Both the position numbers and the translations under genes were made by a program. From positions 186,001 to 250,000 of the forward strand of contig CAWKND010000012.1 in NCBI GenBank assembly GCA_963850915.1: a stretch of DNA of 64,000 bases. Direction: 5' to 3'. This stretch comes from CAVTWH01 sp963850915 (GTDB lineage Bacteria > Actinomycetota > Actinomycetes > Mycobacteriales > Micromonosporaceae). Shown piece by piece: positions 55,574 to 64,000 of the stretch. The notes below the pieces were generated by a model, which saw only the letters and a program-made list of their open reading frames with translations, was not told where the DNA came from and made no database searches. Positions within the stretch are counted from its first letter, which is position 1. Each line of letters starts with the position of its first letter.

Positions 55574-56280
55574 GACTTCTTCGCCTTCTCCTCGGCCGGC
55601 TGGGTCGACTTGATCGGGGTGTTCGGGTCGAAGCCCTGCACCGAGACGCCGTACTGCTCGGCCAGCCGGTTACCGCGCACGGTCGGCTCGCCGGCCGGCC
55701 CGTCGGCCACCGCACCGTCCCGCTCGTCGGCGAAGCCGGCCAGCTGCAGCGACATTTCCTTCAGCGAGCAGAGCCGGGCGCCCCGGTTGGGGGCCGGCCG
55801 CTCGCCGGACTGCAGCGCCTTGACCAGTTCCAGCGCGCCGTCGGCCTGCACGTTGTCGTAGAAGTCGTAGTTCACCGTGACCACGGGGGCGTAGTCGCAG
55901 GCGGCCAGGCACTCCGCGTGCTCCAGGGTGATCTTCCCGTCGGCGGTGGTCTCGTCGTGGCCGACGCCCAGGTGTTCGGCGAGCGCCTCGAAGTTCTTGT
56001 CGCCGCCCAGCACCCCGCACATGGTGTTGGTACACACGCTGACCAGGTATTCACCGGTCGGCTTGCGCTTGTACATGGTGTAGAAGGTGGCCACCGCGCC
56101 GACCTGTGCCCGGGTGATGTTCAGCTGCTCGGCGCAGAACGTGATGCCGGCCGGCGACACGTACCCCTCCTCCGACTGCACCAGGTGCAGCAGCGGCAGC
56201 AGCGCCGAGCGCTCCTTGCCGGCGGGGTAGCGCGCGATGATCTCCTGCGCGCGCGTGTGGGTCAGTTCGGAGAAAGACAT
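55570..56280 (-). CDS. nuoE: NADH-quinone oxidoreductase subunit E
   Basis: A 236-aa thioredoxin-fold subunit binding [2Fe-2S] through CTNTMC and CLAAC. It works with NuoF. C-terminal extension of about 60 residues, rich in charged residues, is usual in actinobacteria. ATG 56280 lies one base after the nuoD stop; GTG 56298 is an alternative that would overlap nuoD. Confidence 0.95.
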   Translation of the reverse strand: MSFSELTHTRAQEIIARYPAGKERSALLPLLHLVQSEEGYVSPAGITFCAEQLNITRAQVGAVATFYTMYKRKPTGEYLVSVCTNTMCGVLGGDKNFEALAEHLGVGHDETTADGKITLEHAECLAACDYAPVVTVNYDFYDNVQADGALELVKALQSGERPAPNRGARLCSLKEMSLQLAGFADERDGAVADGPAGEPTVRGNRLAEQYGVSVQGFDPNTPIKSTQPAEEKAKKS

Positions 56281-56281
56281 G

Positions 56282-57616
56282 CTAGCGATCACATCCACCC
56301 ATCACGGGGTCCAACGAGGCGCCGCCGGCGATCACGTCGGCGAGCAGGGCACCCTCGGCCATCGCCGGGAGCGCCTGCAGGTTGACGAAGCTGGGTTCGC
56401 GGTAGTGCACCCGGTAGGGGCGGGTACCGCCATCCGAGACGGCGTGTACGCCCAGCTCGCCGCGGGGCGACTCGATGGCCGTGTAGACCTGCCCCGGGGG
56501 TACCCGGAATCCCTCGGTGACCAGCTTGAAGTGGTGGATCAGCGACTCCATCGACTGGCCCATGATCTTGGCCACGTGCTCGAGTGAGTTGCCCATCCCG
56601 TCCAGCCCGATGGCCAGCTGTGCCGGCCAGGCGATCTTCTTGTCCTCGACCATCACCGGCCCCGGTTCCAGCTTGTCCAGCGCCTGCTCGATGATCTTCA
56701 GCGACTCGCGGATCTCGGCCAGCCGGACCAGGTACCGACCCCACACATCGCCGGTGTCCTGAGTGGGTACGTCGAACTCGTACGCCTCGTAGCCGCAGTA
56801 CGGCATCGTCTTGCGCAGGTCCCAGGCCAGACCCGCCGAGCGCAGTACCGGCCCGGTAACCCCCATCGCCAGGCAGCCGGTCACGTCGAGTACCGCCACG
56901 CCCTGCGTGCGCTCCAGCCAGATCACCTGGCCGGAGAGCATGTCCTCGTATTCCTTGAGCTTCTTCGGCAGGTACTTCAGGAACTCGCGCGCCTTGCGGA
57001 GGGCCTCCGGCGGGATGTCCTGGGCGACGCCGCCCGGCCGGATGTAGGCCATGTTCATCCGCAGGCCGGTGGTCAGCTCGAAGATGTCCAGGATGTACTC
57101 GCGCTCGCGGAAGCCGTACAGCATCATCGAGATGGCGCCCAGCTCCAGGCCGGTGGTACCGAGCCAGACCAGGTGCGAGGAGATCCGGTTCAACTCCATC
57201 ATGAGTACCCGGATGGTGTTGGCCCGCGGGGTGATCTGGTCGGTGATGCCGAGCAGCTTCTCCACCGCCAGCGCGTACGCCGTCTCGTTGAACAGCGGCG
57301 CCAGGTAGTCCATCCGGGTCACGAACGTGGAGCCCTGGGTCCAGGTGCGGTACTCCAGGTTCTTCTCGATCCCGGTGTGCAGGTAGCCGACGACCGCCCG
57401 GGCCTCGGTGACCGTCTCGCCCTCCAGCTCCAGGATCAGCCGGAGTACGCCGTGCGTGGAGGGGTGCTGCGGGCCGAGGTTGACCACGATCTTCTCGTCG
57501 TGGATCGGGTCGTCGGTGTTGCCGAGTACGTCCCGCCAGTCGCCGCCGGTGACGGTGAAGACCCGCCCCTCGGTCGTGTCCCGGGCCGGTGCGTAGGTGT
57601 CGTTCGGGGTGGTCAC
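56282..57616 (-). CDS. nuoD: NADH-quinone oxidoreductase subunit D
   Basis: A 444-aa 49-kDa-type subunit that forms the quinone site with NuoB. The N-terminal GPQHPSTHG loop and the conserved LMMELNRISSHL are present. The start overlaps the nuoC stop by 4 bases (57613-57616). As in the family, hydrogenase metal-site cysteines are missing. Confidence 0.97.
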   Translation of the reverse strand: MTTPNDTYAPARDTTEGRVFTVTGGDWRDVLGNTDDPIHDEKIVVNLGPQHPSTHGVLRLILELEGETVTEARAVVGYLHTGIEKNLEYRTWTQGSTFVTRMDYLAPLFNETAYALAVEKLLGITDQITPRANTIRVLMMELNRISSHLVWLGTTGLELGAISMMLYGFREREYILDIFELTTGLRMNMAYIRPGGVAQDIPPEALRKAREFLKYLPKKLKEYEDMLSGQVIWLERTQGVAVLDVTGCLAMGVTGPVLRSAGLAWDLRKTMPYCGYEAYEFDVPTQDTGDVWGRYLVRLAEIRESLKIIEQALDKLEPGPVMVEDKKIAWPAQLAIGLDGMGNSLEHVAKIMGQSMESLIHHFKLVTEGFRVPPGQVYTAIESPRGELGVHAVSDGGTRPYRVHYREPSFVNLQALPAMAEGALLADVIAGGASLDPVMGGCDR

Positions 57617-58350
57617 TGGTAGCTCCTCCGCTGGTCTGGCGGCGGGATCTCGGCGCCCTTGTACTCCACCGGGATGCCGCCGAGCGGGTAGTCCTTGCGC
57701 TGCGGGTGGCCCTCCCAGTCGTCCGGCATCAGGATCCGGGTCAGGTTGGGGTGGCCGTCGAAGAGGACGCCGAACATGTCGTACGCCTCCCGCTCCTGCC
57801 AGTCGGCGGTCGGGTACACGCTGGTGACACTGGGTACCGTCGGCGCCGACGCGGGTACCGCCACCTCCAGCCGTACCAGCCGCCGGTAGGTCATCGAGGT
57901 GAGCTGGTAGACCACGTGCAGCCGGCGCTGGTCGGAGCCGAGGTAGTCGACGACCGACACCGAGGAGAGCAGCTCGAAGCGCAGCCCCGCGTCGTCGCGC
58001 ATGGTCTGGCAGACCTCGCGGATCTTGGCGGCCTTGATGTAGAGGGTCAACTCCCCCCGGTCCACGATCACGTTCTCGATGGCGTCGTCCAGGCCCGGGT
58101 AGGCCTCGGCGAGCGAGTCGTAGACGTCGTCGAAGTAGGAGCCGTACGGGCGCTCGGTGTGGATCACGGCGGCGTGCCGGCGGACCAGACCACCGAAGCC
58201 GGAGGTGTCACCGGAGCCGGCGACGCCGAACATGCCGCGACCGGCGCGGGTGGCCGGCGGGTACTCCGCGGGTGCGCCGAGGCTGGCGCCGACGGGCTCC
58301 GCCTCGACGGGTACGGGCAGCGCGTCGGCTACGGGAGATGAGTCGGTCAT
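57613..58350 (-). CDS. nuoC: NADH-quinone oxidoreductase subunit C
   Basis: A 245-aa 30-kDa-type subunit. After an Ala/Pro-rich N-terminal extension of about 60 residues, the core contains the signature EREAYDMFGVLFDGHPNLTR (one stretch of 20) and the end RKDYPLGG. Its ATG overlaps the nuoB stop by 4 bases (58347-58350). Confidence 0.95.
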   Translation of the reverse strand: MTDSSPVADALPVPVEAEPVGASLGAPAEYPPATRAGRGMFGVAGSGDTSGFGGLVRRHAAVIHTERPYGSYFDDVYDSLAEAYPGLDDAIENVIVDRGELTLYIKAAKIREVCQTMRDDAGLRFELLSSVSVVDYLGSDQRRLHVVYQLTSMTYRRLVRLEVAVPASAPTVPSVTSVYPTADWQEREAYDMFGVLFDGHPNLTRILMPDDWEGHPQRKDYPLGGIPVEYKGAEIPPPDQRRSYQ

Positions 58351-59021
58351 CGGGAACCCCCGGTCGGCATGTGGTTACCGGCCTTCATCCAGTTCTCGAT
58401 GCGCAGCTGCTCCTCGCGCCCCTCCTTGACCGCCTGCTCCCACTCGGCCGCGCGGGCCTTGTCGGAGCGGTAGGACGAGGGCATCGCACCCCACGCGACG
58501 GCGGGTACGTCACCGCGCGCCTCACGGGCTTCGAGCATCTTGCGACCACCCGGGCCGAGCGGCTGGTGCATGATCTTCTCGCGCAGCTTCAGGATGGCGT
58601 CGATCAACATCTCCGGGCGGGGCGGGCAGCCGGGCAGGTACATGTCGACCGGTACGACGTGGTCGACGCCCTGCACGATCGCGTAGTTGTTGAACATGCC
58701 GCCGGACGAGGCGCACACGCCCATCGAGATCACCGAGCGCGGCTCGGGCATCTGGTCGTAGATCTGGCGCAGTACCGGGGCCATCTTCTGGCTCACCCGG
58801 CCGGCCACGATCATCAGGTCGGCCTGCCGCGGCGAGGCGCGGAACACCTCCATGCCCCAGCGCCCGAGGTCGTAGTGCGGGGCGCCGGCCGCCATCATCT
58901 CGATGGCACAGCAGGCCAGGCCGAAGGTGGCGCCCCAGAACGACGACTTGCGCGCGTAGTTGGACAGCTTCTCGACCGAGGTCAGCAGGATGCCCTGCGG
59001 GAGTTTCTCTTCGATACCCAT
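58347..59021 (-). CDS. nuoB: NADH-quinone oxidoreductase subunit B
   Basis: A 224-aa subunit that holds cluster N2, the last electron carrier before quinone. Ligands are in ACCAIE, GVCASSGG and PGCPPRPE, with the adjacent-cysteine pair typical of NuoB. A 40-residue C-terminal extension (MPSSYRSDKARAAEWEQ) is common in actinobacteria. ATG 59021 lies 21 bases after the nuoA stop. Confidence 0.97.
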   Translation of the reverse strand: MGIEEKLPQGILLTSVEKLSNYARKSSFWGATFGLACCAIEMMAAGAPHYDLGRWGMEVFRASPRQADLMIVAGRVSQKMAPVLRQIYDQMPEPRSVISMGVCASSGGMFNNYAIVQGVDHVVPVDMYLPGCPPRPEMLIDAILKLREKIMHQPLGPGGRKMLEAREARGDVPAVAWGAMPSSYRSDKARAAEWEQAVKEGREEQLRIENWMKAGNHMPTGGSR

Positions 59022-59042
59022 GATCTGTCTCCTACCCGGCCG

Positions 59043-59411
59043 CTAGTCCCAGTCCAGTCCGCCACGGCGCCAGACATAGGCGTACGCGACGAACACGGTG
59101 GCGATGAACAGCACGATCTCGACGAACCCGAAGACCCCCAGCGAACCGAAGCTCACCGCCCACGAGTACAGGAAGATGATCTCGATGTCGAAGACGATGA
59201 AGAGCATCGCGGTCAGGTAGAACTTGATCGGGAAGCGCTGTCCGCCACCGATCGGCTGGGGCGTCGGCTCGATCCCGCACTCGTACGCCGCGTGCTTGGC
59301 CGCGTTTTTCTTGTGCGGGCCGACGGCGGGCGCGATCGCGACCGAGAAGAGCGCGAAGAGGGTACCGAGGGCGAAGAGTCCGAGAATCGGTACCCAGTTG
59401 GCTAGAGACAT
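59043..59411 (-). CDS. nuoA: NADH-quinone oxidoreductase subunit A
   Basis: A 122-aa subunit with three membrane helices; the loop AAYECGIEPTP contains the conserved ECG motif and FDIEIIFLY the second signature. It is the first of fourteen nuo genes (A to N) in standard order. GGAG precedes ATG 59411. A TTGACA hexamer in the 94 bases upstream (59450-59455, minus strand) may belong to the operon promoter, but no -10 at good spacing was found. Confidence 0.95.
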   Translation of the reverse strand: MSLANWVPILGLFALGTLFALFSVAIAPAVGPHKKNAAKHAAYECGIEPTPQPIGGGQRFPIKFYLTAMLFIVFDIEIIFLYSWAVSFGSLGVFGFVEIVLFIATVFVAYAYVWRRGGLDWD

Positions 59412-59505
59412 GACCGCTCCGCCTCGTCCTTCCTTACGGCAGCTTGCTGTGTCAACGTATTCGTCACGGTGTACGGGGCTGGCGTCGGGGTGCCTGGCAG
59501 CATGA

Positions 59506-60777
59506 TCAGACCGCCGGTGCGACCTTGGTGAGCCCGTTGATGATGCGGTCCATCGCGTCCCCGTCGGTGGGGTCGGTCAGGTTGGCCAGCAGTTTGAGCA
59601 CGAACTTCATCAGTGTCGGGTGCGGCATGCCGTGCTGGGTGGCGAACCGCATCAATTTGGGCTGTCCGATGATCTTCACGAACCAGCCGCCGAGCCGGTA
59701 GTACCCGCCGTACCGCGCGCGCAGTGCCGCCGAGTATCCGTGCAGCGCACGCTCCCGCGCCGGACCCGCCGGCCGGGCCAGTGCCTGCACGATGATCTCG
59801 GCCGCCAGCTGCCCCGATTCCATGGCGTAGGCGATGCCCTCGCCGTTGAACGGGTTCACCATCCCGCCCGAGTCGCCGACCAGCAGCGCTCCCCGGGAGT
59901 AGTGCGGGGTGCGGTTGAAGCCCATCGGCAGCGCCGCGCCCTGGATCGGCCCGTCGGCGTTGGCCTCGTCGTTCATGCCCCACTCGGGTGGCGTGGTGGC
60001 CAGCCAGTCGGTGAGCAGCTGCCGGTAGTTGGTCTTGCCGAAGGCCGCCGAGGAGTTGAGTACGCCCAGCCCCACGTTGACCCGGCCGTCGCCCATCCCG
60101 AAGATCCACCCGTACCCGGGCAGCAGGTTGTTCCCCTGCGCGCTGCGCAGCTCCAGCCAGGACTCCAGGTATTCGTCGTCGTGCTTGACCGGCGAGTGGT
60201 AGTAGCGGCGGACCGCCACCCCGATCGGCCGGTCCTCGCGCTTGGCGATGCCCATGGCCAGCGGGAACCGTCCGGACACCCCGTCGGCCGCGATGACCAG
60301 CTGGGCCCGGTACTCCCGGGGCTGCTTGTCCGGCCCGACCTGGGCGACAACGCCGACCACCCGGCCGTCGTCGTCGAGGATCGGTCCGGTGACGTTGTGG
60401 TTGGTGAGCAGCTTCGCGCCGGCGGCGACCGCCGTGTCGGCGAGCAGCTGGTCGAAGTCCATCCGGGTGCGGGTCAGCCCGTAGTTGGGGTACGCCGCCA
60501 GCTCGGGCCAGTCCAGTTCGAGCCGGACGCCGGCGCCGATGACCCGCAGCCCTTTGTTGTGTACCCAGCCGGCCTCGGGGCTGGTGTCGATACCCAGCTG
60601 GACCAGCTGCTTCACCGCGCGCGGGGTGAGCCCGTCGCCGCAGACCTTCTCCCGGGGGAACTCGGTCTTCTCCAGCAGCAGCACGTCGAGCCCGTGCTTG
60701 GCGAGGTAGTGCGCGGCGGTCGAGCCACCCGGCCCGGCGCCCACCACGATGACGTCGGCCACCTGCGTCTCCGCCAT
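59506..60777 (-). CDS. menJ: Geranylgeranyl-reductase-family FAD protein, MenJ-like
   Basis: A 423-aa flavoprotein with the dinucleotide motif DVIVVGAGPGGSTAA (about 8-22), REKVCGDGLTPRAV and GLVGDSGG-like GALLVGDSGGMVNPF. In M. tuberculosis MenJ (Rv0561c) reduces one isoprene unit of the menaquinone tail; the placement between menG and nuo favours this role. ATG 60777 is preferred to 60789 as the FAD motif begins eight residues later. It precedes nuoA in the same direction by 94 bases. Confidence 0.85.
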   Translation of the reverse strand: MAETQVADVIVVGAGPGGSTAAHYLAKHGLDVLLLEKTEFPREKVCGDGLTPRAVKQLVQLGIDTSPEAGWVHNKGLRVIGAGVRLELDWPELAAYPNYGLTRTRMDFDQLLADTAVAAGAKLLTNHNVTGPILDDDGRVVGVVAQVGPDKQPREYRAQLVIAADGVSGRFPLAMGIAKREDRPIGVAVRRYYHSPVKHDDEYLESWLELRSAQGNNLLPGYGWIFGMGDGRVNVGLGVLNSSAAFGKTNYRQLLTDWLATTPPEWGMNDEANADGPIQGAALPMGFNRTPHYSRGALLVGDSGGMVNPFNGEGIAYAMESGQLAAEIIVQALARPAGPARERALHGYSAALRARYGGYYRLGGWFVKIIGQPKLMRFATQHGMPHPTLMKFVLKLLANLTDPTDGDAMDRIINGLTKVAPAV

Positions 60778-60904
60778 GCCGATCACCATCCCTCCCTGCC
60801 CGGACGCCTCGTGAAAGTCTTCACAAGCGGCCTCGTGGTGGAGTCTAGGACGGCAACTGAGTACCTGCTGAGTAAGGTCGCCCTAACTAGCAAGGGCGTC
60901 CGAC

Positions 60905-61597
60905 TCATGCCCGTACCGCACGGTGCAGCGCGACGATGCCGCCGCTCAGGTTGCGCCACCCGACATCCCGCCAGCCGGTCTTGGCCAGCTTCGCGGCGAG
61001 TGCGGGCTGGTCGGGCCAGGCCCGGATGGATTCGGCGAGGTAGACGTAGGCGTCCGGGTTGGACGAGACGGTGCGCGCCACGGCGGGCAGCGCACCCATC
61101 AGGTACCGCAGGTAGACGGCGCGGAACGGGGCCAGGGTCGGGTGGCTGAACTCGCACACCACCAGCCGTCCGCCCGGCCGGGTGACCCGGGCCAACTCAG
61201 CCAGGGCAGCCTCGGTGTCGTGTACGTTGCGCAGCCCGAAGGAGATGGTGGCCGCGTCGAAGACCGCGTCGCGGAACGGCAGCGCCAGCGCGTCGCCGGC
61301 CAGCAGCGGTACCGTCCGGCCACTGCTCCGGCCGGCGCGCAGCATGCCCAGGGAGATGTCCGCGCCGACAGCCGTGGCACCCGAGCGGGCCAGCTCCTCG
61401 GTGGACACCCCGGTACCGGCGGCCAGGTCCAGCAGCAGCTCGCCCGGGCGCAGGTCGAGGGCGGTACGGGTGGCCCGCCGCCACAGCCGGTCCTGCCCGA
61501 AGGAGAGCACCGTGTTGGTGCGGTCGTACCCGGCGGCCACCCCGTCGAACATCGCGGCGACCTCGTGCGGCTGCTTGTCCAACTGCGCGCGCGTCAT
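60905..61597 (-). CDS. menG: Demethylmenaquinone methyltransferase
   Basis: A 230-aa UbiE/MenG methyltransferase that makes the last methylation of menaquinone using S-adenosylmethionine. Motif I is LLDLAAGTGVSTEEL, motif II FDAATISFGLRNVHD, and GGRLVVCEFS follows. ATG 61597 is preferred; the longer in-frame region upstream carries no domain. A 127-base gap separates it from menJ. Confidence 0.92.
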   Translation of the reverse strand: MTRAQLDKQPHEVAAMFDGVAAGYDRTNTVLSFGQDRLWRRATRTALDLRPGELLLDLAAGTGVSTEELARSGATAVGADISLGMLRAGRSSGRTVPLLAGDALALPFRDAVFDAATISFGLRNVHDTEAALAELARVTRPGGRLVVCEFSHPTLAPFRAVYLRYLMGALPAVARTVSSNPDAYVYLAESIRAWPDQPALAAKLAKTGWRDVGWRNLSGGIVALHRAVRA

Positions 61598-61748
61598 GCC
61601 GCCACTCTCCCAGCCACACTCCCGGCCACCGGGATCACCCCCCGGACGGCGTGGGGGCTGGCCAAGATCGGGGCGAGATCGCCGAAAACGTAGCCACGCT
61701 ACACTTCCGGCGCTTTCGTCGCGATCATGAGCGCCGCCGGCGCCCGGG

Positions 61749-61853
61749 TCAGGCGCGGGTACGCAGGGCGCCGACGACCGTGACGACGAGCAGCGTGAAG
61801 CCGAGCAGGAACAGTCCGACACCGGCCGTGACAACGAGCAGCATGCTGTCCAA
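61749..61853 (-). CDS. Small single-helix membrane protein (34 aa)
   Basis: Read leftward from TTG 61853 behind GAGGAG at 6-base spacing, the product is 34 aa, almost all a single hydrophobic helix (VVTAGVGLFLLGFTLLVV) ending in ALRTRA; ATG 61844 would give 31 aa. It is shorter than usual gene-calling limits. It sits between mqnC and menG on the same strand. A direct repeat (GTTACCCC) lies just upstream. It could be a small complex-I- or quinone-associated membrane peptide, or spurious. Confidence 0.5.
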   Translation of the reverse strand: MDSMLLVVTAGVGLFLLGFTLLVVTVVGALRTRA

Positions 61854-61958
61854 CGGGTACTCCTCGGGGTAACGGGGGGTAACTCTTTCCGAGGAGACTA
61901 GCCATGAGCTGCGGATACTCCGCCAGCATCAACTACGTACGGTGACTTGACTCACGTG

Positions 61959-61994
61959 CACGGGTAGCCAGGCGGCGCATCCGCCCCACCCGTG
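61959..61994 (-). terminator. Terminator after mqnC
   Basis: CACGGGT pairs with ACCCGTG and, inside it, GGCGG with CCGCC (61959-61994). It begins 6 bases after the mqnC stop codon on the minus strand. Confidence 0.75.
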
Positions 61995-62000
61995 ACACCG

Positions 62001-63239
62001 TCAGCCGGAGGTCACCTTCAGGGCGGTGCGCCCGCCGACGCCGCCGCCGGGCAGGGCGATCGAGGAGAAGTGCGACTGGACCCGGGAGTCGGTCGGGTCG
62101 TCGGCCGGCGTCCAGTGGATGTCCAGCCGCTCGTAGACGGTGTTGCGCCGGGCCGGGATGCGGTCGGCGGTACGGATCATCTCGACCAGTTCGGTGAGCT
62201 TGGAGCGGTGCTTGGCGCCGGCACTGGAGATCACGTTCTCCTCCAGCATGATCGAGCCCAGGTCGTCGACGCCCATGTGCAGGCTGACCTGCCCGGCGTC
62301 CTTGCCCGTTGTCAGCCACGAGGACTGCAGGTGCGGGATGTTGTCGAAGAACAGCCGGGCCACCGCGATGAAGCGCAGATATTCCAGGGTGGTCGCCTGG
62401 GTACGCCCCTTGAGGTGGTTGTTCTCCGGCTGGTACGTCCACGGGATGAACGAGCGGAAGCCGCCGATCGCCGGGTCCTCGACACCGGCGTAGCCCCGCG
62501 ACACGGCGAGGTCCTGCACGTCACGGATCATCCGGATGTGCTCGATGCGCTCGGCGTTGGTCTCGCCGGTACCCATCATCATGGTGGCCGTCGACGAAAC
62601 GCCGAGCCGGTGCGCGACCGCCATCACCTCCAGCCAGCGGGCGCCCGACTCCTTCAGCGGGGCGATCGCCTGGCGCGGCCGGTCGGGCAGCATCTCCGCG
62701 CCGGCGCCGGCGATCGAGTCCAGGCCGGCGGCTTTGATCCGGGTGACCGCCTCCTCGATCGAGACGCCGGAGACCTTGTGCATGTGCAGGATCTCGCTCG
62801 GGCCGATGGAGTGGATCACCAGCTGGGGGTACGCCTGCTTGACGGTGCTGAACAGCTCCTCGTAGTACTCCACGCCGTAGTCGGGGTGGTGGCCGCCCTG
62901 CAGCATCACCTGGGTGGCGCCGAGGTCGACGGCCTCCCCACAGCGGCGCAGGATCTCCTCCATCGAGTGCGACCAGCCCTCGGCGTGCTTCGGCGCCCGG
63001 TAGAAGGCACAGAACTTGCACGCGGTCACGCACACGTTCGTGTAGTTGATGTTGCGGTCGATGATGTACGTGACGATGTTGTCCGGGTACCGGCGGCGGC
63101 GTACCGCGTCGGCCGCCTCGCCGAGCGCGTGGAACGGCGCCTCGGTGTAGAGCAGCAGCGCCTCCTCCGGGCTGATCCGCCCACCGTCGGCGGCCCGCTG
63201 CAGGATCTCGGCTGTCTCCACGCTGCTGTTGTCCGTCAC
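62001..63239 (-). CDS. mqnC: Cyclic dehypoxanthine futalosine synthase (radical SAM)
   Basis: A 412-aa radical SAM enzyme with the cluster motif CVTACKFC (C-x3-C-x2-C, about 70-77) and the sequence MLQGGHHPD typical of MqnC. It cyclises dehypoxanthine futalosine in the futalosine route to menaquinone, showing that this organism uses that route rather than classical MenF-MenD genes. GTG 63239 is chosen; TACCCT ends 7 bases upstream, suggesting leaderless translation. Confidence 0.94.
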   Translation of the reverse strand: MTDNSSVETAEILQRAADGGRISPEEALLLYTEAPFHALGEAADAVRRRRYPDNIVTYIIDRNINYTNVCVTACKFCAFYRAPKHAEGWSHSMEEILRRCGEAVDLGATQVMLQGGHHPDYGVEYYEELFSTVKQAYPQLVIHSIGPSEILHMHKVSGVSIEEAVTRIKAAGLDSIAGAGAEMLPDRPRQAIAPLKESGARWLEVMAVAHRLGVSSTATMMMGTGETNAERIEHIRMIRDVQDLAVSRGYAGVEDPAIGGFRSFIPWTYQPENNHLKGRTQATTLEYLRFIAVARLFFDNIPHLQSSWLTTGKDAGQVSLHMGVDDLGSIMLEENVISSAGAKHRSKLTELVEMIRTADRIPARRNTVYERLDIHWTPADDPTDSRVQSHFSSIALPGGGVGGRTALKVTSG

Positions 63240-63319
63240 ACCTGCGAGGGTACCCAGCGACCCGGGTCACAGCGCACCGGTGGCCATCCGTGGCGTACGG
63301 CCGCATAAATTAGTGAGCT

Positions 63320-64000
63320 ATGGCAACGAACATGCGCTACCGCCGGCTCGGCAAGTCCGGCCTGGTCGTCTCGGTCATCGGAATCGGCTGCAACCAGTTC
63401 CACCGCAAGATCGACGTCGCGGGTACCCGCGCGGTCGTGGACGCGGCACTGGATCATGGGATCAACTTCTTCGACACCGCCGACATCTACGGCGCGGAGC
63501 CCGGCGGCTCCGAGGCGCTGCTCGGCGAGGCACTGGTCGGGCGGCGCGACGAGGTGGTCGTGGCCACCAAGTTCGGCGGGGACATGCAGGGCACCAACGG
63601 ACCCGACCGGGGGGCGCGCGGTTCGCGGGGGTACATCGCCCGGGCGGTCGAGGCCTCGCTGCGCCGGCTGCGCACCGACTACATCGACCTCTATCAGATC
63701 CACACCCCGGATCCGGCGACGCCGATCGAGGAGACCCTGGCCGCGCTGGATGATCTGGTACGCGCCGGCAAGGTCCGCTACCTCGGCCACTCCAACTTCT
63801 CCGGGTACCAGACGGCAGACGCGGCGTGGACAGCGAAGTTCAGCGGGGGTACCCCGTTCGTCAGCGCGCAGAACGAGTACAGCCTGCTGCACCGGAAGGT
63901 GGAGACCGAGCTGGTACCCGCCCTGGAGCACTACGGCCTCGGCCTGCTGCCGTTCTTCCCGCTCGCCAGTGGTCTGCTCACCGGCAAGTACCGCCGTGGC
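63320..64000 (+). CDS. Aldo/keto reductase (3' end outside the window)
   Basis: The first 227 codons of an NADPH-dependent aldo/keto reductase. Tetrad residues Asp52, Tyr57 (FFDTADIYG), Lys84 (VVATKFGG) and His128 (LYQIHTPDP) are in place. The N-terminal YRRLGKSGLVVSVIGIG is typical of the Gfo-like 'AKR family 11/YhdN' type. TAAATT at 63306-63311 ends 8 bases before ATG 63320, suggesting a leaderless message. The stop is beyond base 64000. Confidence 0.9.
   Translation, partial: MATNMRYRRLGKSGLVVSVIGIGCNQFHRKIDVAGTRAVVDAALDHGINFFDTADIYGAEPGGSEALLGEALVGRRDEVVVATKFGGDMQGTNGPDRGARGSRGYIARAVEASLRRLRTDYIDLYQIHTPDPATPIEETLAALDDLVRAGKVRYLGHSNFSGYQTADAAWTAKFSGGTPFVSAQNEYSLLHRKVETELVPALEHYGLGLLPFFPLASGLLTGKYRRG

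Noticed and set aside
43510..57620. Several plus-strand frames of 500-900 codons opposite the nuo genes
   Set aside because: All lie antisense to clearly conserved complex I subunits and show no domain of their own.
60850..60900. TTAGGGCGACCTTA-like sequence (minus strand) resembling an iron regulator box upstream of menJ
   Set aside because: Only about 10 of 19 positions fit the IdeR/DmdR consensus; not enough to call.

Overview
The window is high-GC actinobacterial DNA. Gene order and protein types fit a Micromonosporaceae-like organism; the genus is not decided here. The left half keeps the neighbourhood known around topA, bldG, tad, acs and ephE in Streptomyces coelicolor and Mycobacterium tuberculosis (topA, hppA, bldG with its ATPase partner, a divergent MrfA/YprA-type helicase, the Flp/Tad operon with ssd, a SerB-like HAD phosphatase, acetyl-CoA synthetase, an EphE-like hydrolase). 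The right half is a complete 14-gene NADH dehydrogenase I operon framed by menaquinone genes.

Layout. 0.2-9 kb: FAD-linked lactone oxidase, topA (tail frameshifted), a conserved hypothetical, a lipoprotein and the proton-pumping pyrophosphatase hppA. 9-18 kb: anti-sigma-type ATPase (frameshifted inside a minisatellite), bldG, helicase, and a leftward tad/Flp operon with mostly 4-base overlaps. 18-30 kb: acetyltransferase, a lower-GC accessory-looking 331-aa gene, HAD phosphatase, a PGYP-repeat membrane protein, a degenerate Fic-like protein, acs, secreted 5'-nucleotidase, isochorismatase-type hydrolase, ROK regulator and a nucleophile-less epoxide-hydrolase-like protein. 30-38 kb: a partial type VII secretion (ESX) locus with mycP, esxA, esxB, eccB, eccE and an SseB-type protein plus small partner, but no eccC or eccD. 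38-42 kb: holin-like protein, GNAT, RarD-type transporter, ECF sigma/anti-sigma pair and an IclR regulator. 42-63 kb: polyprenyl synthase, nuoA-N, menJ-like reductase, menG and mqnC (futalosine route), giving a neighbourhood for menaquinone and the complex that reduces it. The window ends inside an aldo/keto reductase.

Two genome-scale features stand out. The tetramer GTAC and hexamer GGTACC are several-fold more frequent than base composition predicts. Short tandem repeats of 15-48 bp recur at gene junctions and inside low-complexity coding stretches; several duplicate the 3' end of a gene, and one contains a probable frameshift. No tRNA, rRNA, CRISPR array, insertion sequence or prophage was seen. 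The most system-like unknown is the SseB-domain protein with its 129-aa downstream partner in the ESX locus.
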